Source of the DNA: Bacteroidales bacterium UBA6431 | GTDB taxonomy: Bacteria; Bacteroidota; Bacteroidia; Bacteroidales; UBA932 | Assembly: GCA_002439095.1 (NCBI GenBank) | Contig: DJOT01000018.1 | Coordinates: forward strand, 1-62,585 | DNA length: 62,585 nt | Direction of reading: 5' to 3' | In this document: positions 1 to 8,899 of the stretch, piece after piece | Position numbering within the stretch: position 1 is the first letter of the stretch | How the letters are laid out: every line of letters starts with the position of its first letter | The notes under the pieces: generated by a model | Databases searched by the model: none | The model's input: only the letters and a program-made list of their open reading frames with translations | Told to the model about the DNA's origin: nothing | Translations under genes and position numbers: made by a program

Positions 1-2
1 AA

Positions 3-185
3 ATGCTTATCTCTGACATCGTGTCGGATTACGAGTCTATCTCCACTGAGAAAAACCGCCGTGGGCAAGACGTCATCATCTATACCAAGACAATGGAGGA
101 CGGCATCACGTTTTATGTTGAGGAAATCCGGCTTGGACGGCACGAACTGGCAGCCAGCACCATGTATAAAAGAAAAAAAGGATGA
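3..185 (+). CDS. C-terminal fragment of a phage/ICE-type protein (PBECR/MuF-like?)
   Basis: About 60 codons at the window edge, ending in TGA at 183-185. The gene probably begins upstream of the window, so the ATG at position 3 need not be the start. The tail pattern (an acidic stretch, then IIYTKTMEDG, FYVEEIR, ELAASTMYKRK) resembles the C-termini of phage BECR-fold nucleases and MuF-type toxin domains carried by Bacteroidota prophages and conjugative elements. That similarity is from memory of the pattern only and the function is not established. It lies beside ATPase and IS21 debris, which fits an accessory island. Confidence 0.4.
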   Translation: MLISDIVSDYESISTEKNRRGQDVIIYTKTMEDGITFYVEEIRLGRHELAASTMYKRKKG

Positions 186-189
186 CTCA

Positions 190-443
190 CCGACGCTAAT
201 AGAACAATCTACGCAGATTTCGGATTTGCCTCCCTTTTTCGCAAAAATAGTGACTTTTTTCTGTTTTGCAAATGTTGATTGGCGTTCCCTGAGCTTACGG
301 TCATATTCCTTGTCCACCGTGAATCCGCTTGAGCAGAACTTGCATTCGCAGAGGTTTATCAGTCTGTCGGCCCTGTCTATCAGCATGTCTATCTGGCTGT
401 CTATGCCGCCATGTTGGCGCAGGTCATCATCTGATAACGGTTT
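190..443 (-). pseudogene. Remnant of a DUF234-type AAA ATPase gene (internal fragment)
   Basis: Read on the minus strand from 443 downward, the frame runs without a start codon after a stop at 444-446. It gives GGIDSQIDMLIDRADRLINL, then CE.KF and FTVDKEYDRKLRERQ. This is the C-terminal nuclease-like region of the Bacteroidota DUF234/AAA ATPase family, in which the pattern QIDLLIDR..(I/V)INLCE.K is characteristic. The N-terminal ATPase part is absent, and the end of the family is replaced by unrelated sequence. A second fragment of the same family lies at 3545-3700 on the same strand, with the restriction-modification genes between them. Confidence 0.55.
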
Positions 444-458
444 TTATCGCTTGACGTC

Positions 459-488
459 GGGGCTGGCCGCAGGGGCAGCCCCTTTTTT
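459..488 (+). terminator. Rho-independent terminator
   Basis: The stem GGGGCTG / CAGCCCC (459-465 and 476-482, loop between) is followed directly by six T. It faces rightward, so it would stop plus-strand transcription from the left edge before the restriction-modification genes. Confidence 0.65.
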
Positions 489-689
489 ATGCTGGATGTG
501 GGCAGGTCTGCCGGCCTATGCCTGGGGCACCGAGTAGTTACAATTTGTTGATCATATGACGTTCATAGGCGCATACTTCCCGTTTTCCAATATACGAAGT
601 TACAAGTCGTTAGCATTCGGAGGCTCCAGAAACGAATAAAGATTAACATTGCCGCAAATTCCGCAAGGAAAAAACGGTTAGAAATTTTC

Positions 690-697
690 TATATTTG
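690..697 (+). promoter_or_regulatory. Probable -7 element of the restriction-modification operon
   Basis: TATATTTG fits the Bacteroidota -7 consensus TAnnTTTG and lies about 50 bp before the methylase ATG. No convincing -33 TTG is seen at the expected distance, so the promoter may be weak or activator-dependent. Confidence 0.45.
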
Positions 698-747
698 TAG
701 TTTAATATGTTAGGCACTATTGTGCCCGTACAAATAGAAGCCGCATT

Positions 748-1605
748 ATGAAGCCGATGATAAAATACCGTGGTGGGAAATCAAAAGAAATCCCTTACAT
801 TGAAAGACACATTCCTGCCTTTGGAGGTCGTTATATAGAACCATTCTTGGGAGGAGGCGCTTTATATTTCCACCTTGAACCGCAACATGCTATTATTAAT
901 GATATAAATAGCAAATTGATGGCCTTCTATGCCGGTGTTAGGGATAACTATGAGCAAGTTCGAAAAGACTTAGACTTTATTGAGAGTCTTTATACTGCGA
1001 ATAGAAGTGAATTCGATAGGTTGAAAACTCTCACACCCAACGAGAGGGTCGCAGATGAGAATGAAGACTTGTATTATGCAATTCGAGACATGTTCAATGG
1101 CCTCAAGCGGAGTAAATATACCGATGCTGCAGTTTACTATTTCATAAACAAGACGGCTTATTCTGGAATGATTCGCTATAACGCAAAAGGCGAATTTAAT
1201 GTTCCATTCGGTCGTTACAAGAATCTCAACACCTCTTTCGTAACAGAGCAGCACAGTAATCTACTTCAGCAGACGGATATCTACAATGAAGATTATCGTG
1301 CAATCTTTGCAATGGCACAAGAAGATGATTTCATGTTTCTCGACCCGCCATACGATTGCGTTTTTTCCGACTATGGGAATGAAGAGTACAAGGATGGCTT
1401 CAATGACGATAGCCATGAGGAACTAGCCGAAGCATTCAGAAATCTTCCGTGCCGTGCACTTCTTGTCATTGGAAGGACACCATTGACTGAACGTCTTTAC
1501 GGAGATATGATTATAGACGAGTACGAAAAGTCGTATTCCGTTAATATCAGAAATAGATTCAAAGCAGCGGCCACTCATATCTTGGTGGCTAATTATAACG
1601 CATAG
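748..1605 (+). CDS. Dam-family DNA N6-adenine methyltransferase (type II R-M)
   Basis: A 285-residue adenine-N6 methyltransferase. The N-terminal KYRGGKS and the FLGGGALYF stretch (SAM-binding motif I) come first, followed by the catalytic DPPY at about residue 200, in the D12/Dam class order. It should modify one or both strands of the site cut by the nuclease encoded 5 bp downstream and so protect the host. The length is normal for the Dam family. The pair is likely co-transcribed from the promoter region near 690. The A+T-rich coding sequence differs from the G+C-rich genes from 3.9 kb onward, which suggests recent acquisition. The recognition sequence cannot be read from the protein; a GATC-containing or GAGTC-like site would be usual for its relatives. 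Confidence 0.85.
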   Translation: MKPMIKYRGGKSKEIPYIERHIPAFGGRYIEPFLGGGALYFHLEPQHAIINDINSKLMAFYAGVRDNYEQVRKDLDFIESLYTANRSEFDRLKTLTPNERVADENEDLYYAIRDMFNGLKRSKYTDAAVYYFINKTAYSGMIRYNAKGEFNVPFGRYKNLNTSFVTEQHSNLLQQTDIYNEDYRAIFAMAQEDDFMFLDPPYDCVFSDYGNEEYKDGFNDDSHEELAEAFRNLPCRALLVIGRTPLTERLYGDMIIDEYEKSYSVNIRNRFKAAATHILVANYNA

Positions 1606-1610
1606 AACCT

Positions 1611-3287
1611 ATGGCAAGAATTGATAGCAAAGTCATTTTTGTGACTACATCTCCTCGTACTCCGGCCAAGATGATTCCAGAAATAGCTCTTCTGAAAGAG
1701 CATTTTACTGGCAAAGAATGGAATCATGAGGCGCAGGTCGCATTTATGGAATTGTTGAGAGAAGAAAATTTCTTTAATGGTTCAGGTGCAAAAGACCCTG
1801 CTTTCAGCGCACGTGATAGGATTAATAGAGCTCCGAAGGCATTGGGGTTTGTAAATCTTACCCCGAAAATTTCTCTTACCTCAGCGGGTGAAAGGCTGAT
1901 TTCAGCAAAGCGCACAGAAGATGTTTTCCTGCGTCAGCTTCTCAAGTTTCAGCTCCCATCACCATACCATATTGCCGGGGAATCTGCTGCGAAATTCTGT
2001 ATAAAACCGTATCTTGAGCTTTTCCGACTCGTCCGTCATTTCGGTGCATTAAAGTTTGATGAGCTAATGATTTTTGCTCTCCAGATGACTGATTATCGGC
2101 AGTTTGACCTTATCGTTTCTAAAATTGGAAAATTCCGTATAGATAAAGCCAATAACAAGGAAAGCTACCGCACTTTCAAAAAGAAATACATTAGCGAAGA
2201 ACTGAAAGTCATCTATGCCGATGAAATTTCTAAGGGCGAAACAAAGACGAGGGAGAATTCGGACACTTCGTTGGATGTTTTCATAGCTACGAAGACAAGC
2301 AACATGAGGGATTATGCCGATGCTTGTATTCGCTACCTGCGAGCAACTGGCATGGTGAATATTTCTCATGTTGGACGGACGCTGTCCATTGTGCCGGAGA
2401 AACAAGAGGAAGTTGATTACTTCTTGGAACATATTGACAGAGAGCCTTGTTTCGTAAATGATGAGGAGGCATATTCCGCATATCTTGGCAATGCAGACCT
2501 CCCTGTTCTCTGGTCTGATAATAAGTCTTTGCTCATAGCTCGTCTAAAGAAAGAATTCCCCAATATTGCCATTGACGATGGCCTTACAATTCAACAGCTA
2601 AAGGATACCTTGGACAATAGCCTATACCTTCGCCAACAGGATATCTTGTATAAAGAGGTTGAGGCCATTAAGGATATGCAGCGATATGACGACATCCAGA
2701 ATACATTCGCTCAGATTTCTGACGAGAAATTATACGATATCCCTCTCGTACTGGAGTGGAATGTTTGGAGAGCCATGACGATGCTTGACGGTGGAAACAT
2801 CAAAGCAAATCTGAAATTTGATGATTTTGGGAACCCCATGTCAACAGCTCAAGGTAATATGGCTGATATAGTTTGCGATTATGATGGTTTTGATGTAACT
2901 GTTGAAGTGACGACTGCTTCTGGCCAGCGACAGTATGAGATGGAAGGCGAACCTGTCGCACGTCATCTTGGAAAATTAAAGAAATCTACAGGAAAAGAGA
3001 CATACTGTCTATTTATCGCACCAACAATCAACCAGGCAAGCATCGCTCATTTTTTCATGCTCCAACAGGCTAATATCTCCTATTATGGAGGGAAATCCAC
3101 GATAGTTCCTCTGGAACTCAGCGTCTTCCAAAAGATGGTGGAAGACTCCTATAAGGCTTCTTATACTCCCAATCCAACTCATGTTGAGGCATTCTTCAAG
3201 TTCTCTCAGTCAGCCGCCCAAGAAGCGAGCAGCGAGATGGATTGGTATGAGAAGGTTAAAGAAAAGGCACTCCATTGGCTTGACTAA
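1611..3287 (+). CDS. AlwI/PleI/MlyI-family type IIS restriction endonuclease
   Basis: A 558-residue protein. The N-terminus has VTTSPRTPAKM..E and a following F.GKEWN..AQ block typical of the AlwI family. The C-terminal catalytic half carries LEWNVWRAM, GNMADIVCDY, then VEVTTASGQRQYEMEGEP and a nearby RHL. The acidic residue in ADI and the E of EVT are the likely PD-(D/E)XK-type metal ligands. Enzymes of this family (AlwI, PleI, MlyI, BstNBI) cut at a fixed distance outside short asymmetric sites. It follows the Dam-like methylase by 5 bp, the usual arrangement of a two-gene R-M unit. The family assignment is fairly secure; cleavage specificity and activity are inference. Codon use is A+T-rich like its partner. 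Confidence 0.75.
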   Translation: MARIDSKVIFVTTSPRTPAKMIPEIALLKEHFTGKEWNHEAQVAFMELLREENFFNGSGAKDPAFSARDRINRAPKALGFVNLTPKISLTSAGERLISAKRTEDVFLRQLLKFQLPSPYHIAGESAAKFCIKPYLELFRLVRHFGALKFDELMIFALQMTDYRQFDLIVSKIGKFRIDKANNKESYRTFKKKYISEELKVIYADEISKGETKTRENSDTSLDVFIATKTSNMRDYADACIRYLRATGMVNISHVGRTLSIVPEKQEEVDYFLEHIDREPCFVNDEEAYSAYLGNADLPVLWSDNKSLLIARLKKEFPNIAIDDGLTIQQLKDTLDNSLYLRQQDILYKEVEAIKDMQRYDDIQNTFAQISDEKLYDIPLVLEWNVWRAMTMLDGGNIKANLKFDDFGNPMSTAQGNMADIVCDYDGFDVTVEVTTASGQRQYEMEGEPVARHLGKLKKSTGKETYCLFIAPTINQASIAHFFMLQQANISYYGGKSTIVPLELSVFQKMVEDSYKASYTPNPTHVEAFFKFSQSAAQEASSEMDWYEKVKEKALHWLD

Positions 3288-3310
3288 CTGATAGTGATTA
3301 ACTGACAATA

Positions 3311-3544
3311 TCACATTAAATGTACCTCCTGTAGCGCTTTCGAATGTACCACTTCAGAAGAGGTTGCTTCCGGTTTGACAAAGTTATGATTTTTTAATTC
3401 CATCCGAACCGCGTTGGCGGTGAGGCGATCCATGATTGCGTAGACCAAGGTCGGCTCGTTGATGTAGTCATACCATTTCGTCACAGTGCGGTCATATCTT
3501 TGTTCCGGAATAGGTGAGAAAGCCAGTTCAGGCGCGTGATCTGC
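3311..3544 (-). mobile_element. IS21-family istB C-terminal remnant
   Basis: On the minus strand this frame reads KWYDYINEPT..YAIMDRLTANAVRMELK and ends at TGA 3311-3313. It matches the end of the IS21 helper ATPase IstB (K.W...IGEPT.ADAILDRL...AHRIEL). The P-loop and the first two thirds are missing, and no istA is present. The frame starts exactly after the stop codon of the adjacent ATPase fragment, so the two pieces of debris are fused end to end. Confidence 0.55.
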
Positions 3545-3700
3545 TCAGGCGCTGAAGAGGTCGTCGGCAGTTATTATGCTCTGGAAGCGTCCCGAGTATT
3601 CGTTCTGCTTGAGGCCGAATGTGGTCACAAGCGTCATGATGGTGGGTTTGCGGGTCTTTGTCTGTCTGCCCTGTCTATCTGGCTGTTGCCACCGAGCCAG
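3545..3700 (-). pseudogene. Remnant of a DUF234-type AAA ATPase gene (C-terminus)
   Basis: The minus strand gives TLVTTFGLKQNEYSG and then RFQSIITADDLFSA with stop TGA at 3545-3547, the usual C-terminus of the Bacteroidota DUF234 ATPases. Just upstream in another frame is NSQIDRADRQ, a shortened version of the SQIDMLIDRADR segment found at 190-443. A deletion between short GTCTATC repeats and a frameshift therefore separate the two parts. It is non-functional as it stands. Confidence 0.6.
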
Positions 3701-3750
3701 AAATAGATTTCATGGATGCTTATTTTTCTACAAAAAAATAAAAAGTCTTG

Positions 3751-3785
3751 TTTTAGAAGAATAGTTGCCGACTATTTTTCTAAAA
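3751..3785. repeat. 15-bp inverted repeat, TTTTAGAA-centred operator-like site
   Basis: Two 15-bp arms beginning TTTTAGAA and ending TTCTAAAA match at 14 of 15 positions around a 5-bp loop. A further TTTTAGAAAAATT half-site lies at about 3804. The site is just upstream, in minus-strand sense, of the decayed ATPase gene, so it may be that gene's old operator. Confidence 0.55.
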
Positions 3786-3825
3786 CTGGCCAATTGCCAC
3801 GGGTTTTAGAAAAATTAGAGCGGAA

Positions 3826-3866
3826 TAAAAAATCGAGGGGGAGTGGCCCGACGGCCGCTCCCCCTC
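3826..3866 (-). terminator. Terminator of the susC-susD operon
   Basis: A 14-bp stem beginning GAGGGGGAG with a 4-base loop (3835-3866). On the minus strand it is followed by an A/T run with six T (3826-3832). It lies 40 bp after the susD stop. Confidence 0.85.
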
Positions 3867-3905
3867 TTTGAAAAGTGGTTGTATAGCAGTTGAGAAAGCT
3901 TCAAG

Positions 3906-5396
3906 TTACTTTACGTCCCACCAGATATGATGCTCGGCATCGTTGGTGCCGGCGAATGCGGCGCTGATGGCCGATTCGTAATTGACCTTGTTGGAGGCTG
4001 AGATGGCTCCGGAATATTTCAGCCTGTAAGGTATGTGGCTGATTACGACCACAGCCGGGCCGACTTCTATTTTCGGCACATCAAGACGTCTCATGTCGGA
4101 CCATGCTTCAACTCCGTCTGCCATGAATCCGGCCAGCCAGCGCTGGAATGCGATCTTCTCGAGCTTTTGTGCTGAGGTTCCTCCGAAGGCGACTTTGTCT
4201 GAGGCAAGGTATGCTTCAGCGCCGTCGGCACCCCACTGCGCGAATGAAGCCTTTACACCTGCTTCATAGAGGGCTTTGGCGTCGGCGGAGATCCATCCCC
4301 GCTCCGCTGCCTCCGCTGCCACGAGGTTGATCCTTGCTGCGGTGATGAGGGGCAGTATGCCTTCTGCGGCGCTGAGGGTCTCGGCAAAATAGCAGGCCTT
4401 GCCCTCATAGTCAGAGACATTCGGTATGCCCAGCGGAATCCCGATATAGGCTTTCGGGTCGGAAGGATCCCCGATCGGTTCAGATTTGCCGAATGGTACG
4501 AGGGAGAAGTATTTGAACAGCCTCGGGTCATTGTATTCCTTGAGGGTCTCCACGAGATATTCATTCGGACAGAAGTTGCTGTTGTAGTTGACACCGTTGG
4601 AGTACAGAGGTGACGGGGCGTTGGAGTCGAAATGATAGATCATGGAGTCTCCATCGTCCAGAATGCCCCCGTCGGCGTATGCCTGCGCGAAGCGTGCCTT
4701 GCCGACGCTCTCGGCGACATCACTGAGCTTGATGGCCATCAGCATGCGCAGTGAGGCGTTGAGTTTCTTCCATTTGCTGACATCGCCGTTGTAGATGATG
4801 TCGGCGGATGACAGGCTTCCGCTTTCGTCGAAGAGGGAGTACGCCTCCTTGAGCTTCTCGTCCAGGTATGTGTATATGTCTTCTACCGAGTCGAATGCCG
4901 GAGTGTAGTTGTCCTCTCCCGCTCCAAGGGCTTCCTTGACAGGGATCGGACCGAGAATGTCGGCCAGATGCATGTAGAAGTAGGCCTGGAGGGTCACTGC
5001 CGTGGCGATCTGGTTTGCACTGCTGCCGAAGCGGGCTACCGCAGCGTTGTTTCTGGTGGCTTCATCCGAGTTGAGGTCGATGATGTACTTGAGGTTCTTG
5101 AGCGGGTACAGGTAGTAGGAGCTCGTGTCGAATTCGAGGATGTTGAGCTTGCCGTACTGGAGAGTGTTGCGCTCGGCCATGTAGCCGTTGTACATCTGTG
5201 TCCACGGGTTGTAATAGTAACTGTTGAGTGTGAAGTTGTAGGTGTATTTGCAAGCGTATGTGAAGAACATGTCGGTCTGGGCCTCGGACGGCTTGTTCGG
5301 GTTCTTGTTGATGTCGCCGAAGTCTCCTATGCCGCACCCTGTCAGAAGCGCTGCGCCTATGGCTGAAGTGGCCAAAAATGCTTTTATGTTTCTCAT
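3906..5396 (-). CDS. SusD/RagB-family outer-membrane lipoprotein
   Basis: A 496-residue surface lipoprotein that captures a nutrient and hands it to its SusC partner. The start MRNIKAFLATS leads into a short hydrophobic stretch and the lipobox LLTGC (Cys21). The body shows the alpha-helical TPR-like scaffold of the SusD-like_2 group, with W..MYNGYMAERN near the N-terminus and AEAAERGW and the FMADGVEAWSDMRR helix in the second half. It follows susC by 31 bp and shares its terminator. No glycan hydrolase gene is next to the pair, so the substrate could be a peptide, a glycan or something else. Length is normal. Confidence 0.9.
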   Translation of the reverse strand: MRNIKAFLATSAIGAALLTGCGIGDFGDINKNPNKPSEAQTDMFFTYACKYTYNFTLNSYYYNPWTQMYNGYMAERNTLQYGKLNILEFDTSSYYLYPLKNLKYIIDLNSDEATRNNAAVARFGSSANQIATAVTLQAYFYMHLADILGPIPVKEALGAGEDNYTPAFDSVEDIYTYLDEKLKEAYSLFDESGSLSSADIIYNGDVSKWKKLNASLRMLMAIKLSDVAESVGKARFAQAYADGGILDDGDSMIYHFDSNAPSPLYSNGVNYNSNFCPNEYLVETLKEYNDPRLFKYFSLVPFGKSEPIGDPSDPKAYIGIPLGIPNVSDYEGKACYFAETLSAAEGILPLITAARINLVAAEAAERGWISADAKALYEAGVKASFAQWGADGAEAYLASDKVAFGGTSAQKLEKIAFQRWLAGFMADGVEAWSDMRRLDVPKIEVGPAVVVISHIPYRLKYSGAISASNKVNYESAISAAFAGTNDAEHHIWWDVK

Positions 5397-5427
5397 GATA
5401 AGATTCGTTTGAAATTGTTTGACAGCA

Positions 5428-8400
5428 TCAGAATGTGAGTTTCAGGGTCATGCCGAATGCCCTTGTGGAAGGTGCTGCACCGCCTTCGATGAAGTTGGAG
5501 CCGAGCTCTGAAGGATCGATGTTCGGTGCTGCGGAATAAATCAGCCAAGGGTTGGTGGCGACGAAGGAGACGCGGGCTGCGCTCAAGCCGACATCCAGTT
5601 TGCTCAGGAAACTCTTGGGCACATCGTAGGAGAGGGACACTTCCCTGAGTTTCACATAAGTACGGTCGAAGATCGTGGTCTCCCATACCTGGCATGCGTA
5701 GTCCTGGAAATATTCGGCTGCAGGGACATAGGTGTCCACTTCTTTGCCGTCCTTGTCCACGCCGGTCATGTGGATGCCGCCGCCGTTTGCGACCGGCTCA
5801 CGGATGTTGACTCCCTTGTCGTTGACAGTGGCTGTAGTGGCCAGCAATCCTGAACCGTTGCCCCAGAGGTTGGTCCATGAGCAGATCTGTCCGCCGACAG
5901 AGAAATCAAGCGATGCTGCGAGGCTGAATCCCTTGTAGCGGAGCCTTGTGGAGAAGCCTCCGGTGAAGTCAGGCTGATAGCAGCCGAGTTCCCTGTCCAC
6001 ATCGGTGTTGAATGCGGGACGTCCGTCCTCGTCGAAGATCAGGCGGCCCTGCTCGTCGCGCTCCCAGGTGTTGCCCCTGATGATCCCGAGAGGACGGCCT
6101 TCTTCGGCCCAGAGGTAGATCCTGCTGTAGAAGGATGTCCAGTACATCTGGTATGATGAGATGCCTTCGGTGAGGCGGACGAGGGTGTTGACGTTCTTTG
6201 CGAGGTTGAAATCGAGATCCCAGCTCAGATCCCTGGTGTCCAGTGCACGTGCGCCGACCATGAATTCCACGCCGCGGTTGCGTACAAGTCCTGCGTTGAG
6301 CTTGCGGGTTGAGTACCCGGACTCGGCAGCGGAGCTGGCGTTGATGATCTGGTTGTCGTTGTCGCGGTTGTAGAGGTTGATGTCTCCGTAGAAGCGGTTA
6401 CCGAACATCTTCCACTCGGTTCCGACCTCATAAGAGGTGGAGATGGTAGGCTTGATGTTGTAGTTGACCTGGGTCGCGGCTTCGTACATGGTGGAGTTGG
6501 CGCCGTACTTCGTGCCGATGGTGTAGGTCGGATAGATGTTGTATGCTCCCATGGAAGAACCAAGCTGCGCCGCGCTTGCACGGAGTTTCCACATATTGAG
6601 CCAAGGGGCGGAGAACCAGTTGCTCGCGATCACGGACAGGGAAAGTCCGCCGTAGAGGTAGCTGTTGTTCTCAGGGGAGAGGGTGGATGACCAGTCGTTG
6701 CGCAGAGACCCGTCCACGAAGTAGGTGTCGTCCCAGCCGACGGTTGCGGTCCCGTAGATGCTGCGCTCCTTATAGTTGGTCTTGCTGTTGGTCACTATGG
6801 CGATGGTGCCAGTGGATGCGCTGAGGTTGTAGAAGTTGTCTATGGACAGGTCGTAGCTGCCATTGGTATAGGCATCGATGATATCGTACTGATAGTTCCT
6901 CGCTTCGGCGAAGGCTGCCGCCTCGACTGTGAGCTTGTCGTCCACGAAGCTGCCGTCCCAGGTCAGATGCCCCTGCACGGTGTCATCCATGATGCCGCTC
7001 TGGGTCTGGCCGTAGTAAGAGGTGAAGTTGATTGAGCCTGAAGGCCTCTTGGTCTCGCCGATGTAGTTGCGGAAGTTGGCGTTGTAGCGGACACCGGCCT
7101 TGATGTTGAACGGAAGCTTGACTGTGGCGTCAGCTGAGAACACGTTCCACTGGTAGGTGTCGTAGGTGTTGTATGCTTCGAAGAGGGCGTACGGGTTGTC
7201 GTGATAGTTTGCCCTGTTGTTGCTTAGGCTCTTGACGTTCCATGTGCGCCAGCTTCCGTCCGGACGCTGCCAGTCCTTGTAGTCGGCGAGGTTGACGTTG
7301 GTCTGTCCCCACTGGGTGTACTCCTGGAGGACGGTGCGGTTGCCGTTGTACCCAGATGATGCCGGGTTGTGGTCGCGGCGGTAGGTGTAGAGGTAATCCA
7401 CGGAGACGTCAACCCATGATGCCGGGCTGTATTTTGCCTTGATGCTGAGGTTGCGGCGTATGGCGTCGGAGTTCGGCTGGATGCCGGTGCGCTGGTTGTT
7501 GGTGAATGACACCCTGGTGGAGAGATCCTTGTAGGATTTGGAGAACGCGATGTTGGTGACGTTGGCTACGCCGGCGCGGTAGAGGTCCCCGAGGTTGAGG
7601 TGGCTCTCCCATGTGTCGGCGATGCCGTACTTGCTGCTGGTCGGGTCAACAGAGAGCGGGGTCACATACTTGACGGCCGGGTCGAAGCGCGGTCCCCAGG
7701 ATGCGTCGTTGCCGTAGTCCATTATCTTGGCGCCTTTAAGGCTCTCGATGCTGCCGCTGTAGTCCTTGAGCAGTTCAGCTGCGGAAGTGGTGCCCTTGGC
7801 TTCCCCGTAGAGGTAGCCGTACTGGCCGCCGCCGTAGAGAGTCTGGAGATTGACATGGTTGTAGTAGGTCTCCACGGTGGTGGTGTGGCTGAAGTCCACC
7901 GTCCCCTTGCCGCTCTCGGCGGATTTTGTGGTGATGATGATGGCTCCGTCGCCTCCCCTTGAGCCGTAGAGCGCTGTGGCCGCAGGGCCCTTGAGGACGT
8001 TGATGGATTCCACATCGTCCATATTGACGGCGTTCTTGTTGGTGATGGTGCCGTCCACCACGTAGATCGGTTCGTTGACGGAAAGATTGCCGCTGGATGC
8101 GGTAGAGAGTGTGCCGGCGCCGCGGAGGACGATTTTGCCGGATGAGAACGATGAACCGGCCCCTCCGAAAAACTGTACGCCGGCGACTTTGCCGACGATG
8201 GCGTTGCTCAGGTCGGACTGTCGGGCGATTGTGAGTTCATCGGACGTCACTTTCTGGGTCGAATAGCCGAGGGCTTTCTGCTTGCGGGTGAGCCCCTGGG
8301 CGGTCACGACCACCTCTTCAAGGAACTCGGTGTCAGGCTCCAGAGCGATGTCGAGCCTGCTGCGCCCTGCTGTGGATACCTCAAGGGTGTGATAACCCAT

Positions 8401-8625
8401 AGAACTTACGACCAGGACGGAGTTGCGCGGGACGGAAATGGTAAACTTGCCGTCAAGGTCTGAACTTGTGCCGTGGCTGCTCCCCTTGACGAGGACCGAA
8501 GCGAAAGGCAGGGTTTCTTTTGTCGAGGCGTCGGTCACTGTGCCGGTGACGGTGACATCCTGTCCGTATGCCCATACGGAAAACAGCATTGCCACGACAG
8601 TGAGGAAGGATCTGATTCTTTCCAT
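5428..8625 (-). CDS. SusC/RagA-family TonB-dependent transporter
   Basis: An outer-membrane beta-barrel of about 1065 residues that imports a substrate captured by SusD using TonB energy. The chosen start (ATG at 8623-8625) gives the signal peptide MERIRSFLTVVAMLFSVWAYG; an ATG seven codons earlier would precede it with charged residues. Next come the carboxypeptidase-D-like domain (VTVTGTVTDASTKETLPFAS...), the VVVTAQG hand-over, the plug (NVLKGPAATALYGSRGGDG, residues about 200-220) and the 22-strand barrel ending in the aromatic TLKLTF. A strong promoter lies at 8696-8727. No anti-sigma/ECF pair is adjacent, so regulation is unknown. Confidence 0.93.
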   Translation of the reverse strand: MERIRSFLTVVAMLFSVWAYGQDVTVTGTVTDASTKETLPFASVLVKGSSHGTSSDLDGKFTISVPRNSVLVVSSMGYHTLEVSTAGRSRLDIALEPDTEFLEEVVVTAQGLTRKQKALGYSTQKVTSDELTIARQSDLSNAIVGKVAGVQFFGGAGSSFSSGKIVLRGAGTLSTASSGNLSVNEPIYVVDGTITNKNAVNMDDVESINVLKGPAATALYGSRGGDGAIIITTKSAESGKGTVDFSHTTTVETYYNHVNLQTLYGGGQYGYLYGEAKGTTSAAELLKDYSGSIESLKGAKIMDYGNDASWGPRFDPAVKYVTPLSVDPTSSKYGIADTWESHLNLGDLYRAGVANVTNIAFSKSYKDLSTRVSFTNNQRTGIQPNSDAIRRNLSIKAKYSPASWVDVSVDYLYTYRRDHNPASSGYNGNRTVLQEYTQWGQTNVNLADYKDWQRPDGSWRTWNVKSLSNNRANYHDNPYALFEAYNTYDTYQWNVFSADATVKLPFNIKAGVRYNANFRNYIGETKRPSGSINFTSYYGQTQSGIMDDTVQGHLTWDGSFVDDKLTVEAAAFAEARNYQYDIIDAYTNGSYDLSIDNFYNLSASTGTIAIVTNSKTNYKERSIYGTATVGWDDTYFVDGSLRNDWSSTLSPENNSYLYGGLSLSVIASNWFSAPWLNMWKLRASAAQLGSSMGAYNIYPTYTIGTKYGANSTMYEAATQVNYNIKPTISTSYEVGTEWKMFGNRFYGDINLYNRDNDNQIINASSAAESGYSTRKLNAGLVRNRGVEFMVGARALDTRDLSWDLDFNLAKNVNTLVRLTEGISSYQMYWTSFYSRIYLWAEEGRPLGIIRGNTWERDEQGRLIFDEDGRPAFNTDVDRELGCYQPDFTGGFSTRLRYKGFSLAASLDFSVGGQICSWTNLWGNGSGLLATTATVNDKGVNIREPVANGGGIHMTGVDKDGKEVDTYVPAAEYFQDYACQVWETTIFDRTYVKLREVSLSYDVPKSFLSKLDVGLSAARVSFVATNPWLIYSAAPNIDPSELGSNFIEGGAAPSTRAFGMTLKLTF

Positions 8626-8695
8626 AAGATCGTTTTGATTAAACAATAACTACTAATAACATTTGTTGCGATGCCGCGCGCGTTGACATCGGATG

Positions 8696-8727
8696 CAAAC
8701 CTAAATATTTTTATAATAAAATCAAAA
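8696..8727 (-). promoter_or_regulatory. Promoter of susC-susD
   Basis: On the minus strand TTTTG (8723-8727) is separated by exactly 19 bp from TAGGTTTG (8696-8703), matching the Bacteroidota consensus TTG-N19-TAnnTTTG. The leader before the susC ATG would be about 65 nt. The surrounding 150 bp are strongly A+T-rich. Confidence 0.8.
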
Positions 8728-8838
8728 CGTGTAAATCGTGGCTAATCAAGTCGATATAAATATTTATTACAATTATTAATATTAATGCTTATAATTTAAT
8801 ACTTATACTGGTGGGATAAAACGAAATTGATACGAAAA

Positions 8839-8872
8839 GCGGCTCAAAAAAATCACAATTTTTTTGAGCCGC
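8839..8872 (-). terminator. Terminator after pncB (bidirectional shape)
   Basis: A perfect 15-bp stem GCGGCTCAAAAAAAT... with a short loop lies just after the pncB stop. The A-run and T-run are inside the stem, so it could act in both directions, but only pncB ends here. Confidence 0.75.
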
Positions 8873-8899
8873 TGAAATTGAGATGCCCGTCCGGGCTGA

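Noticed and set aside
61..537. A 158-residue plus-strand frame at the left edge
   Set aside because: It runs antisense to a recognisable ATPase fragment and through a terminator hairpin, and has no domain.
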